Shown here: positions 1 to 7,295 of the stretch, piece after piece | Layout: every line of letters starts with the position of its first letter | How positions within the stretch are numbered: the stretch's first letter is position 1 | Assembly (NCBI GenBank): GCA_023389425.1 | Contig: JAEWEK010000208.1 | Location: forward strand, 1-11,020 | Direction: 5' to 3' | Length of the DNA stretch: 11,020 bases | Source: Pseudomonadota bacterium | GTDB lineage: Bacteria > Pseudomonadota > Gammaproteobacteria > Burkholderiales > Burkholderiaceae_D | Position numbers and translations under genes: made by a program | The notes under the pieces: generated by a model | Database searches by the model: none | What the model was told of the DNA's origin: nothing | Seen by the model: the letters and a program-made list of their open reading frames with translations, nothing else

Positions 1-1
1 G

Positions 2-874
2 TTCCAGAGCGGCGTGAACTGGGCCTCGTTCGCCTCCTTCAGCAGCAAGCACGCGAACCGCGTGGCGACCGGTTTCGTCGGCCCCGGCACCGGCCTGCAG
101 CCTTTGCCTGCCAATGGCGGCCAGCCGACGCCGATCAGTGCCGACGGCATCACGGCCACCACCGGCTTCTCGCTGTCGAATGCCGCCGAGAGCGCCGGCT
201 CGCTGCTCGGCTTCGCTTTCCAGACCAGTAACTTCGCCGCGCTGATTTCCTTCCTCGAGTCGCAGGGCAGCGTGCACGTGCTGTCCAGCCCGCGTGTGGC
301 GGCAATGAACAACGAGAAGGCCGTGCTGAAGATCGGCACCGACGAGTTCTACGTCACCGGCGTCAGCACCACCACCAACCTGAGCAACAGCGGCAACACC
401 ACCAGCCCGAGCGTGCAGCTCGAGCCATTCTTCTCGGGCGTGGTGCTGGACGTGACGCCGCAGATCGACGCCAACGGGAACATCCTGCTGCACGTGCATC
501 CGTCGGTGAGCCAGGTGACCACCGTGAGCAAGGCGATCAACCTCGGCACCGCCGGCAGCCTCACGCTGCCGCTGCCGTCGTCGTCGACCTCGGAAATCGA
601 CAGCATGGTGCGCGGCCAGAATGGCCAGGTCATCGCTATCGGCGGCCTGATGCGCCAGTCTGCCACGGACGACCAGTCGCAGGTGCCGCTGGCCGGTTCG
701 ATCCCGGTGGTCGGCAACCTGTTCAAGTCGAAGAACAAGATCAACCAGAAGCGCGAGCTGGTGGTCCTCATCAAGCCGACCATCGTCGAGGGCGGCGCCG
801 ACTGGAACCAGAACCTGCTCGACACCAGCCGCCGCATCGAGCAGCTGGCCCCCAACGGCAAGGGACGCAACTGA
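2..874 (+). CDS. mshL: MSHA pilus secretin MshL, C-terminal part (5' truncated by window)
   Basis: MshL is the outer-membrane secretin of the MSHA (type IVb-like) pilus: a multimeric ring through which the pilus fibre exits. The frame is already open at base 2, and the GTG at 14 is only an internal Val codon, so this is the last 290 residues of a longer protein. The secretin core is clear. There is a V-L-S-S-P-R-V motif followed by an N-N-E-K-A stretch (about nt 277-320), and the typical secretin C-terminal signature V-P-L-A-G-S-I-P-V-V-G-N-L-F (nt 683-724), leading into a R-E-L-V-V-L-I-K-P-T-I-V strand. A Ser/Thr/Asn-rich insert (nt about 365-415) fits the variable loop of the secretin barrel. 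The stop codon shares its A with the ATG of the next gene, so translation is probably coupled. Secretin assignment is certain. MshL rather than PilQ or GspD rests on the MshM/MshN-like genes downstream. Confidence 0.9.
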   Translation, partial: FQSGVNWASFASFSSKHANRVATGFVGPGTGLQPLPANGGQPTPISADGITATTGFSLSNAAESAGSLLGFAFQTSNFAALISFLESQGSVHVLSSPRVAAMNNEKAVLKIGTDEFYVTGVSTTTNLSNSGNTTSPSVQLEPFFSGVVLDVTPQIDANGNILLHVHPSVSQVTTVSKAINLGTAGSLTLPLPSSSTSEIDSMVRGQNGQVIAIGGLMRQSATDDQSQVPLAGSIPVVGNLFKSKNKINQKRELVVLIKPTIVEGGADWNQNLLDTSRRIEQLAPNGKGRN

Positions 875-1767
875 TGTACACCGACCATTTTGGCCTGCGC
901 GAACTCCCTTTCGGGATCACGCCGGACACCAGCTACTTTTTCAGCAGCCCGCGTTCGCAGGAGGCCTTGAACACGCTGCTGGTCGCGGTGCGCAACGGCG
1001 AAGGCTTCATCAAGATCACCGGCGAAGTCGGCACTGGCAAGACGCTCCTGTGCCGCAAATTCATGGACATGCTGGGCGAGGAGTTCGTCACCGCCTACAT
1101 CCCCAATCCCTATCTCGAACCGCGCACCCTGATGCTCGCGCTGGCCGACGAACTGGAACTGGTGCTGGAAAAGGACGTCGACCAGCACCAGATGCTCAAG
1201 TCGATCACCCAGCGCCTGGTGGACCTGGCGGCGCAGGGCAAGCGCGTGGTGCTCTGCCTTGACGAGGCGCAGGCGATTCCGGTCGAGAGCCTGGAGGCCC
1301 TGCGCCTGTTGACCAACCTGGAAACCGAGAAGCGCAAGCTGCTGCAGATCGTGCTGTTCGGCCAGCCGGAGCTCGATCACAACCTGGCGCTCGATTCGAT
1401 CCGCCAGCTGGCCCAGCGCATCACCTTCCACTATCACCTCGGCCCGCTCAGCAAGGACGAGCTGGACTACTACATGGCGCACCGGCTGCGCGTGGCCGGC
1501 TTCGGCGGCGCGCGCCTGTTCTCGCAAGCGGCGGTGAAGAAGCTGTTCGAATCGAGCGGCGGCTTCCCGCGCCTGGTGAACATCATGGCGCACAAATCGC
1601 TGATGCTGTGCTACGGCGAGGGCAAGCAGCAGGTCGGCAAGGAACACGTGGCCGCTGCCGCGCGCGACACCGTCTCGACGCGCCGCCGCCCGGCCTGGCC
1701 GTGGCTGGTGGGTGCCAGCGTGCTGGCGGCATCGGTCGCGGGCATTACCTTGGTGCTGGTGCGATGA
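874..1767 (+). CDS. mshM: MSHA biogenesis ATPase MshM (ExeA/GspA-like AAA+)
   Basis: This 297-residue AAA+ ATPase is of the ExeA/GspA type. It is thought to help place or assemble the secretin in the envelope, using ATP in the cytoplasm. The N-terminus M-Y-x-x-H-F-G-L-x-E-x-P-F is the family hallmark. Walker A is G-E-V-G-T-G-K-T (residues 50-57), Walker B is V-V-L-C-L-D-E-A-Q (125-133), a sensor-1-like strand ends F-G-Q-P-E-L (162-167), and an arginine-bearing G-G-F-P-R-L-V-N stretch (229-236) fits sensor 2. One hydrophobic helix near the C-terminus (about 276-296) follows an Arg cluster, so the ATPase domain should stay cytoplasmic. Unlike longer ExeA proteins there is no peptidoglycan-binding domain after the helix, as expected for MshM. 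The start ATG overlaps the mshL stop by one base, and the end overlaps mshN by four. Confidence 0.9.
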   Translation: MYTDHFGLRELPFGITPDTSYFFSSPRSQEALNTLLVAVRNGEGFIKITGEVGTGKTLLCRKFMDMLGEEFVTAYIPNPYLEPRTLMLALADELELVLEKDVDQHQMLKSITQRLVDLAAQGKRVVLCLDEAQAIPVESLEALRLLTNLETEKRKLLQIVLFGQPELDHNLALDSIRQLAQRITFHYHLGPLSKDELDYYMAHRLRVAGFGGARLFSQAAVKKLFESSGGFPRLVNIMAHKSLMLCYGEGKQQVGKEHVAAAARDTVSTRRRPAWPWLVGASVLAASVAGITLVLVR

Positions 1768-2825
1768 GCGTCATTAACAAAATGCTGCAGGACCTCGACG
1801 CGCGCCAGAACGGCGCGGCGGAGGTCACCCATCTTTATACGAAGCCGGCCGCGTTCGGCGAGCGTCGCCTGCCGGCGGGCCTGATCGCCGGCGCCGCGCT
1901 CGGCGTGGCCGTGGTCGCGGCCGGCGCCGCGTTCGGATGGCGCTACTGGCAAAAGACGCACCAGGCCGCGTCGGCCGCCACGCCGGTCCCGGTCAAGGTC
2001 GTCGTCGCCCCGGCGCCGCCTAAGGCCGCGCCGGTTCCCGCGGCGCTTGCCGCGGTCGTCGAAGTGGCGCAGGTGGCAAGCGCGCCAACCGCTGTCGTCG
2101 AGCAGGCACCGGGCAAACCGGTTGCGCACAAGCGCGTCAAGGCGGCAGCGGAAAAACACGAGGCCGCGAAAACGCACCGCAGGCAGGAGGCGAAAGCGGC
2201 AAAGGCAGCGAAGCCGGAACGTGCCGAAGCGGCGGCAGCGCAGGGCAAGGAAGAGACTTCCGCGCAAAAGGCGGAGTCGGCCTACCGCCGCGGCCTGGCG
2301 AGCATCCAGGACGGCTACCTGAACGATGGCATTGCGTCGCTCGAACAAGCCCTGCAAGCCAACCCGCGCCATGACGCGGCGCGCCAGACGGTGGTCCGGG
2401 CCCTGATCGACAACAAGCGCAGCGAGGATGCGATGCGCGTGCTGCAGACCGGCCTGACGCTGGATCCGCGCCAGCCCTCGATGGCGATGCTGCTGGCCCG
2501 ACTGCAGATCGAACACGGCGGCACCGGCATCGATACGCTGATGCGCACCTTGCCGTACGCCGGCAACAACAGCGAGTACCTTGCCTTCCTCGCGGCCGCG
2601 CTGCAACGCCAGCAGCGTCATCGCGAAGCGGCGGAACAGTACCAGCTGGCGCTGCGCGGTGGCGCGCAGAACGGCGTGTGGCTGATGGGGCTGGGGATAT
2701 CGTTGCAGGCCGAACACCGCGACGCCGAGGCGCTCGACGCCTTCCGCAAGGCGAAGAACAGCGGCACGCTGTCCGCCGACCTTCAGGCTTTCGTCGACGG
2801 CAAGATCCAGCAGCTGACGCGCTGA
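1764..2825 (+). CDS. mshN: MSHA biogenesis TPR protein MshN
   Basis: This 353-residue membrane-anchored TPR protein is of the MshN type, a pilus assembly factor whose exact role is poorly defined. I chose the ATG at 1764 because it forms an ATGA overlap with the mshM stop and gives the typical N-terminus M-S-V-I-N-K-M-L-Q-D-L-D-A-R; the same frame stays open upstream, but that part lies inside mshM. Residues 1-35 are cytoplasmic, a Gly/Ala-rich transmembrane helix follows (about 36-58), then a long Ala/Pro/Val and Ala/Lys/Glu-rich linker (about 63-168) that could cross the periplasm. TPR-like helix pairs lie at about 171-204, 205-238, 271-300 and 304-333. No terminator hairpin is seen: the stop is only 4 bases from the stop of the convergent aminotransferase gene. 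MshE, which usually follows MshN, is not here. Confidence 0.87.
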   Translation: MSVINKMLQDLDARQNGAAEVTHLYTKPAAFGERRLPAGLIAGAALGVAVVAAGAAFGWRYWQKTHQAASAATPVPVKVVVAPAPPKAAPVPAALAAVVEVAQVASAPTAVVEQAPGKPVAHKRVKAAAEKHEAAKTHRRQEAKAAKAAKPERAEAAAAQGKEETSAQKAESAYRRGLASIQDGYLNDGIASLEQALQANPRHDAARQTVVRALIDNKRSEDAMRVLQTGLTLDPRQPSMAMLLARLQIEHGGTGIDTLMRTLPYAGNNSEYLAFLAAALQRQQRHREAAEQYQLALRGGAQNGVWLMGLGISLQAEHRDAEALDAFRKAKNSGTLSADLQAFVDGKIQQLTR

Positions 2826-2829
2826 ACGG

Positions 2830-3987
2830 CTAGATCGTGCTCAGCCGTTCCAGCGCCTTCGCCAGCGTATCATCCTGTTTCGCGAAGCAGAACCTCACCA
2901 CGCCGGATTCCGTCCCCTCGCGGTAGAACGCACTGACCGGAATCGCGGCGACCTTGATCTCCGCGGTCAGCCATGTGGCGAATTCCGTCTCCTTCAGCGA
3001 CGAGATCGCGTCGTAACGCACGCACTGGAAGTAGGTGCCGTCCGCCGGCAGCAGCGTGAAGCGCGTGCCTGCCAGCCCTTGACGGAACAGGTCGCGCTTG
3101 CGCTGGTAGAAGGCGGGAAGGCCGATGTAAGGCTGCGGGTTGTCCATGTAGGCGGCAATCCCATGCTGCATCGGTGTGTTCACGCTGAACACATTGTACT
3201 GGTGGACCTTGCGGAACTCCGTCATCAGGCTGGCCGGCGCGGCGACGTAGCCAAGCTTCCAGCCGGTGACGTGGTAGGTCTTGCCGAAGCTCGACACCAC
3301 GAACGCACGCTCCGCCAGCACCGGATGCCGGCTCACCGATTCGTGACGCTGGCCTTCGTAGACCATGTGTTCGTACACTTCGTCGGACAGGATCAGGATG
3401 CCGCTGCCTTCGACGATCGCGGCCAGCGCGTCGAGATCGGCCGCCCGCAGGATCGAGCCGGTCGGGTTGTGCGGCGTGTTCACGATGATCAGGCGTGTGC
3501 GCGGCGTGACCGCGGCCGCCACCCTATCCCAGGGAAGCTGGTAGCCATCCTCGCCGAAGCGCATCGCCACAGTCACCGCGGCGCCGCCTGCGAGCTCGAT
3601 CGCGGGCAGGTAGCTGTCGTAGGCGGGCTCGATGACGATGACTTCGTCGCCGGGATGAACGCAGCACAGGATCGCTGTGGTCAGCGCCTGCGTTGCGCCG
3701 GCCGTGACCGTGATCTCGGTATTGGCGTCGTAGAGGTGGCCGTACAGCGTGGCGATCTTGGCGGCGATGGCGCTGCGCAGCGGCGCCGCGCCGGCCATCG
3801 GCGGATACTGGTTGTGCCCGGCGCGCATGGCGTCGTTGACCAGCTCGGGCAGGCGCGGGTCGCAGCCGAAATCGGGGAAGCCCTGGCCGAGATTGACGGC
3901 GCCGTGTTCGTTGGCCAGCGCCGACATCAGCGTGAAGACGGTGGTGCCGACGGCGGGCAGGCGGGTTTGCAGTGTTGGGGTGGTCAT
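2830..3987 (-). CDS. ybdL: PLP-dependent methionine aminotransferase, YbdL type
   Basis: This 385-residue class I/II aminotransferase is nearly the length of E. coli YbdL (386), a transaminase that prefers methionine and also takes His and Phe. It transfers the amino group to a 2-oxo acid in the cytoplasm. Visible motifs are the N-terminal L-G-Q-G-F-P-D-F (33-40) typical of the kynurenine aminotransferase/YbdL group, G-A-T-Q (97-100), the N-P-T-G cofactor loop (174-177), S-D-E-V-Y (201-205, Asp202 for the pyridine nitrogen, Tyr205 for the phosphate or ring), and S-S-F-G-K-T (232-237) with Lys236 as the predicted Schiff-base lysine. Arg365 in V-V-R-F-C-F should bind the substrate carboxylate. 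The ATG follows the PIN gene stop by 6 bases, so the two are probably one transcript. No strong ribosome binding site precedes it. Exact substrate (methionine versus kynurenine or glutamine) cannot be read from sequence. Confidence 0.88.
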   Translation of the reverse strand: MTTPTLQTRLPAVGTTVFTLMSALANEHGAVNLGQGFPDFGCDPRLPELVNDAMRAGHNQYPPMAGAAPLRSAIAAKIATLYGHLYDANTEITVTAGATQALTTAILCCVHPGDEVIVIEPAYDSYLPAIELAGGAAVTVAMRFGEDGYQLPWDRVAAAVTPRTRLIIVNTPHNPTGSILRAADLDALAAIVEGSGILILSDEVYEHMVYEGQRHESVSRHPVLAERAFVVSSFGKTYHVTGWKLGYVAAPASLMTEFRKVHQYNVFSVNTPMQHGIAAYMDNPQPYIGLPAFYQRKRDLFRQGLAGTRFTLLPADGTYFQCVRYDAISSLKETEFATWLTAEIKVAAIPVSAFYREGTESGVVRFCFAKQDDTLAKALERLSTI

Positions 3988-3993
3988 GGTGTG

Positions 3994-4464
3994 CTATTCG
4001 CTCGGCGGGGCAGTGGGCGCCTGGGCCTCGGCACCCTTGACCCAGGCTTCCGGTGTGAGGATGCGGAACAGGCCTTCGCGCGCGGCGCGCCTTGCCAGCT
4101 TGAGCAGGGCCTTGTCCTTGGTGACCAGCACTCCGGCGCCGGCGTCGCGCGCGATTTCGAGGAATTTCTGGTCGTCGCGGTCGGTGCAGACGGGCAGGCG
4201 GATCGCCTTCGAATCCGGCGCGACCACCTTGACGAGCGCATCGAAGCGGCTGGCCGCGACCGAACGCGTGTCCTCGTCCAGCGGCAGGTGCGGGTAGCGC
4301 AGCACGGCCAGGTATTCGTCGCGGCAGTCGGCGCGGGCGACGGCTTCGAGCGTGCCCGACTCGAGCGCGGCCAGCAACAGCGACCAGCGCGCGTCGTGAA
4401 AGACGAACAGGTCGAGGCAAACATTGGTGTCGATGACGATGCGGTGGGCTGGAGCGGGTATCAT
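3994..4464 (-). CDS. PIN-domain protein, putative ribonuclease (COG1569-like)
   Basis: This 156-residue protein has a complete PIN fold signature, the metal-dependent RNase domain of many toxin-antitoxin toxins. The four acidic positions are present: Asp12 in I-V-I-D-T-N, Glu50 in C-R-D-E-Y, Asp95 in C-T-D-R-D-D-Q-K-F, and Asp117 in V-T-K-D-K. The order and the D-D-x-K-F-L-E motif fit the group often annotated as 'putative toxin-antitoxin system toxin component, PIN family'. I chose the ATG at 4464 because it lies 8 codons before the first PIN strand. The frame stays open for another 950 bases upstream, but that part is antisense to yaaA and has no protein character. The last 15 residues are Ala/Pro/Glu-rich. 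No small antitoxin gene adjoins it: upstream is divergent yaaA, downstream the aminotransferase. It may therefore be an orphan toxin or a housekeeping nuclease. Confidence 0.8.
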   Translation of the reverse strand: MIPAPAHRIVIDTNVCLDLFVFHDARWSLLLAALESGTLEAVARADCRDEYLAVLRYPHLPLDEDTRSVAASRFDALVKVVAPDSKAIRLPVCTDRDDQKFLEIARDAGAGVLVTKDKALLKLARRAAREGLFRILTPEAWVKGAEAQAPTAPPSE

Positions 4465-4500
4465 GTCGGCAATTTTACTAGTTGGACTGCTTCGCTTGCT

Positions 4501-5271
4501 ATGCTGATTGTTCTTTCGCCCGCCAAATCGCTGGATCTCGAGACCCCGCCGACCACCAGGCTGCACACCACGCCCGACTTCATCGACCATTCGGCCCAAC
4601 TGATCGATGTGCTGCGCGATTATTCGCCGGCGCAGGTCGGCGCGCTGATGGACATCTCCGACGCGCTGTCGGTGCTGAACGTGGCCCGCTACGCCAGCTG
4701 GACTGCGGACCATTCGCACGAGCGCCAGGCCGTGATGTCCTTCGATGGCGACGTCTATACCGGGCTTGAGGCGCGCCGCTTCACGCCGAAACAGATCGAG
4801 TGGGTGCAGTCGCATGTGCGCATCCTGTCGGGCCTGTACGGCGTGCTGCGGCCGCTGGACCGCATGCATCCCTACCGCCTCGAAATGGGGACACGGCTCG
4901 CAAACCCGCGCGGCAAGGACCTCTACACCTTCTGGGGCGAGCTCGTGACGCGCAAGCTGAACGAGGTCGTCGCGGCCAACGGCGACAAGGCGCTGGTCAA
5001 CCTGGCGTCGGAGGAGTACTTCAAGGTGGTCAAGCCCAGGCTGCTCGACGTGCCCGTGATTACGCCGGTGTTCGAGGACTGGAAGAACGGGAAGTACAAG
5101 ATCATTTCCTTCTTCGCCAAGCGCGCGCGCGGCATGATGGCGCGTTACGCGGCGGTGAAGGGGATTCGCGATCCGAAGGCGCTCAAGCGCTTTGATGTGG
5201 ATGGCTACGCGTATGATGCCGCGGTGTCGACTGATCGTGAGTGGGTGTTCAGGCGGCGCGTCGAGGGCTGA
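4501..5271 (+). CDS. yaaA: Peroxide stress protein YaaA (UPF0246/DUF328)
   Basis: This 256-residue protein has nearly the length of E. coli YaaA (258). It lowers free intracellular iron and protects DNA and protein during hydrogen peroxide stress; a DNA-binding fold has been reported for the family. The ATG at 4501 gives the invariant N-terminus M-L-I-V-L-S-P-A-K-S-L-D. Further hallmarks are G-D-V-Y-T-G-L (83-89), L-S-G-L-Y-G-V-L-R-P-L-D (109-120), Y-R-L-E-M-G-T-R-L (125-133), and a basic K-N-G-K-Y-K-I-I-S-F-F segment continuing to A-R-G-M-M (195-213). It is divergent from the PIN gene with 36 bases between the start codons, too little to show a clear promoter for either. The ribosome binding site is weak (GGA about 13 bases upstream). 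The same frame is open far upstream, but that part is antisense to the PIN and aminotransferase genes and is not coding. No OxyR-like site was recognised. Confidence 0.93.
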   Translation: MLIVLSPAKSLDLETPPTTRLHTTPDFIDHSAQLIDVLRDYSPAQVGALMDISDALSVLNVARYASWTADHSHERQAVMSFDGDVYTGLEARRFTPKQIEWVQSHVRILSGLYGVLRPLDRMHPYRLEMGTRLANPRGKDLYTFWGELVTRKLNEVVAANGDKALVNLASEEYFKVVKPRLLDVPVITPVFEDWKNGKYKIISFFAKRARGMMARYAAVKGIRDPKALKRFDVDGYAYDAAVSTDREWVFRRRVEG

Positions 5272-5285
5272 TGCACAAACAAAAT

Positions 5286-5343
5286 GGGGTTCCCGCCTTC
5301 GCGGGAACCAAGTTGCCGTCGTTCCCGCGAAGGCGGGATCCAC
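5286..5343. repeat. Pair of REP-like palindromes in inverted orientation
   Basis: There are two hairpins 11 bases apart between the convergent yaaA and bamD genes. The first is perfect: GGTTCCCGC (5288-5296), loop CTTC, GCGGGAACC (5301-5309). The second (5321-5340) reads GTTCCCGC, GAAG, GCGGGATC, and matches the reverse complement of the first at about 20 of 22 positions. Each unit folds alone, and together they can form one long cruciform, like a BIME. The core TTCCCGCGAAGGCGGGAA is of a type scattered between genes in many beta- and gammaproteobacteria. Chance translations across such units give strings like F-P-R-R-R and P-A-F-A-G-T, both seen here in non-coding frames. It may act as a two-way transcription barrier, although neither side ends in a T-run. 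Confidence 0.8.
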
Positions 5344-5369
5344 ATTTCTCCAAACGAAGCCGTGACAGC

Positions 5370-6200
5370 TTACTTGGCCAGCGCATCCTTCGGCGATGCC
5401 TTCGACCAGAACTTCCACCACGGCTTGCCACCCGCCGCATTCGGATTGGTGTACACGCTGTTCGGGTAGTTCTTCACGAAGATGCGCTGGGTGTCGTCGC
5501 GCAGTTCCGGCATGCCCAGCTTGTCGTAGGACTGGATCATGATGTAGAGCGCTTCCTCGCGTGCCGGGGCATCGCTGTAGTTGGCGATCGCGTCCTGCGC
5601 GCGATTGACCGCGGCCAGGTAGGCGCCGCGGCGATAGTAGAAGTTCGCCACGTGCACTTCGTACGAGGCCATCGCATTGACCAGGTACTTCATGCGTGCG
5701 ATCGAATCCGGCGCGTACTTACTGTTGGGGAACTTGTCGACCAGCGCCTTGAATGCGGCAAACGCTTCGCGCGTGGCTTTCGGGTCGCGCTCGGTCGGAT
5801 CCTGCGAATAGATGAACGTGAGGAAGCCCAGCTGGTCGTTGAAGTTGATCAGGCCGCGCAGGTAATACATATAGTCCACCTGCGGATGATTCGGGTGCAG
5901 CTTGATGAAGCGCTCGACCGATGCCAGTGCCTCGGCCTGGTCCTGGGCCTTGTAGTGGGCGTATGCAATCTCCATCTGCGCCTGGGTGGCGTAGGTGCCG
6001 AACGGATAGTTGGTTTCCAGCTTCTCGAACAGCTTGATTGCGGCGTCATAATGACCGCCATCCATTTCACCCCGCGCCTCATCGTATAATTTCGATGCGG
6101 ACCAGTTTTTGGTCTCGTCGATTTTATCTCCAAACAGGCTGCAAGCCGACAGGCTCAGCAGGGCGCACGTCGCAACCAACACCGACAGTTTTTTTCGCAT
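5370..6200 (-). CDS. bamD: Outer-membrane assembly lipoprotein BamD (ComL/YfiO)
   Basis: BamD is the essential lipoprotein of the BAM complex. It binds BamA at the periplasmic face of the outer membrane and helps fold beta-barrel proteins, likely including secretins. I chose the ATG at 6200 (276 residues); a TTG at 6212 would add four residues. The signal peptide is R-K-K followed by a hydrophobic run and lipobox L-S-A-C, with lipidated Cys20. Ser at +2 fits outer-membrane sorting. TPR-type helix pairs follow at about 33-66, 70-103, 139-173, 178-211 and 213-248, including the conserved N-Y-P-F-G segment and the F-I-K-L-H-P-N-H-P turn. The C-terminus has a P-W-W-K-F-W patch, and the protein is about 30 residues longer than E. 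coli BamD (245). It is divergent from rluD, an arrangement common in betaproteobacteria, and convergent with yaaA. Confidence 0.95.
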   Translation of the reverse strand: MRKKLSVLVATCALLSLSACSLFGDKIDETKNWSASKLYDEARGEMDGGHYDAAIKLFEKLETNYPFGTYATQAQMEIAYAHYKAQDQAEALASVERFIKLHPNHPQVDYMYYLRGLINFNDQLGFLTFIYSQDPTERDPKATREAFAAFKALVDKFPNSKYAPDSIARMKYLVNAMASYEVHVANFYYRRGAYLAAVNRAQDAIANYSDAPAREEALYIMIQSYDKLGMPELRDDTQRIFVKNYPNSVYTNPNAAGGKPWWKFWSKASPKDALAK

Positions 6201-6241
6201 AGCGTTTTGCAAGTAAGAATTACCGATACAAGGAACGGCTG

Positions 6242-6247
6242 ATTATA
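6242..6247 (-). promoter_or_regulatory. Candidate sigma-70 -10 box for bamD
   Basis: The minus strand reads a perfect TATAAT at 6247-6242, about 42 bases before the bamD ATG, which would give a leader of roughly 35 bases. A TTGATA (6273-6268) is the nearest -35-like hexamer, but its 20-base spacing is too long, and at 17 bases the hexamer is only ATATCA. The -10 box is what I see; its use as a promoter is inferred. No equally good box was found for rluD on the other strand. Confidence 0.45.
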
Positions 6248-6263
6248 GCCGAGTGAGACTCAC

Positions 6264-7295
6264 GTGATATCAAATGTAGCGCCGAATTCGGCGGATTTAC
6301 CTCTCGACCCCGATTTCGACGACGAGATCGATAACGATTTTGCACCGGCAGGCACCGACCTGGCGCCGATCACGCTTGCGCTGTCGCCGGCCATTTGCGG
6401 CCAGCGCCTGGACAAGGTCGTCGCGGCCATGGTGCCGCAATTCTCGCGCAGCCGCATCCAGCTGTGGTTCGAGGACGGCCACGTGAAGGTCGACGGCAAA
6501 TCGGCGCGCGGCAAGGATACCGCGTATGGCGACGAAACGGTGACCATCGAACCGCAGGCCGCACCCGAGGACACGGCCTACACGCCGGAGCCGGTGGAAC
6601 TGGACATCGTGCACGAGGACGACGATATCCTTGTCATCAACAAGCCGGCAGGGCTGGTGGTGCACCCGGGTGCGGGCAACTGGTCGGGCACCATGCTCAA
6701 CGGCCTGCTGCACCGCTGGCCGCAGCTGGCCAACGTGCCGCGCGCCGGCATCGTGCACCGCCTCGACAAGGATACCAGCGGCCTGATGGTGGTCGGAAAG
6801 ACACTCGCCGCCCAGACCGACCTGGTGCGCCAGCTGCAGGCGCGAACCGTCAAGCGTGAATACCTGGCGCTGGTGTGGGGCACGCCCCACCTGTCGGCGA
6901 CCATCGATTCGCCGATGGGCCGCCACCCGCGCGAGCGCGTCAAGATGGCGGTCTCGTCCAGCCCGAGCGCCAAGCCGGCGATTACGCATTACGAGCGGCT
7001 CGCCACCGGCGACCTTGACCGCCGTCCGGTGAGCCTGGTGCAGTGCCGCCTCGAGACCGGCCGCACGCACCAGATCCGCGTGCACATGCAGTCGATCGGC
7101 TACGCCCTCGTCGGCGATGCGGTGTACGGCAAGACGCACCTGGCTCCGGCTTTCCATCGCCAAGCCCTGCATGCGCGCCGCCTGGGGCTCACCCATCCGT
7201 CCAGCGGCGAGCATTGCGAGTGGGTGATTCCGCTTGCGGCCGATTTCGCCGCGCTGCTGGAACAGGCCGGCATCGAGCAGCCCGAAGCGGTTTGA
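6264..7295 (+). CDS. rluD: 23S rRNA pseudouridine synthase RluD
   Basis: RluD makes pseudouridines at positions 1911, 1915 and 1917 in helix 69 of 23S rRNA, important for ribosome assembly and termination. The protein has 343 residues. It starts at GTG 6264: an in-frame stop lies at 6246-6248, no ATG occurs before the S4 domain, and a GAG-rich ribosome site (6251-6257) is well placed. Residues 10-33 are an acidic extension not needed by the fold. An S4 RNA-binding domain follows (about 47-95). The RluA-family catalytic motif is H-R-L-D-K-D-T-S-G (165-173) with Asp168 as the nucleophile. The conserved R-L-E-T-G-R-T-H-Q-I-R-V-H-M lies at 262-275. RluD rather than RluA or RluC is supported by the S4 domain, the length and the bamD/pgeF neighbours. 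Its TGA overlaps the ATG of pgeF by one base. Confidence 0.93.
   Translation: MISNVAPNSADLPLDPDFDDEIDNDFAPAGTDLAPITLALSPAICGQRLDKVVAAMVPQFSRSRIQLWFEDGHVKVDGKSARGKDTAYGDETVTIEPQAAPEDTAYTPEPVELDIVHEDDDILVINKPAGLVVHPGAGNWSGTMLNGLLHRWPQLANVPRAGIVHRLDKDTSGLMVVGKTLAAQTDLVRQLQARTVKREYLALVWGTPHLSATIDSPMGRHPRERVKMAVSSSPSAKPAITHYERLATGDLDRRPVSLVQCRLETGRTHQIRVHMQSIGYALVGDAVYGKTHLAPAFHRQALHARRLGLTHPSSGEHCEWVIPLAADFAALLEQAGIEQPEAV

Noticed and set aside
349..1647. Long minus-strand open frame across mshL/mshM
   Set aside because: It runs against two clearly recognised genes, is rich in Arg, His, Gln and Leu as expected of a GC-rich shadow frame, and has no recognisable domain.
874..1767. GspA/ExeA of a type II secretion system
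   Set aside because: The protein ends just after one transmembrane helix, lacks the periplasmic peptidoglycan-binding part of ExeA, and is flanked by an MshN-type protein.
3079..4500. Long plus-strand open frame continuous with yaaA
   Set aside because: It is antisense to the aminotransferase and PIN genes, has the biased composition of an opposite-strand shadow, and YaaA has its family start at 4501.
4465..5421. Minus-strand extension of the PIN frame upstream of 4464
   Set aside because: It is antisense to yaaA and contains the P-A-F-A-G-T / F-P-R-R-R strings that arise from translating the REP-like repeat; the PIN fold begins only after 4464.
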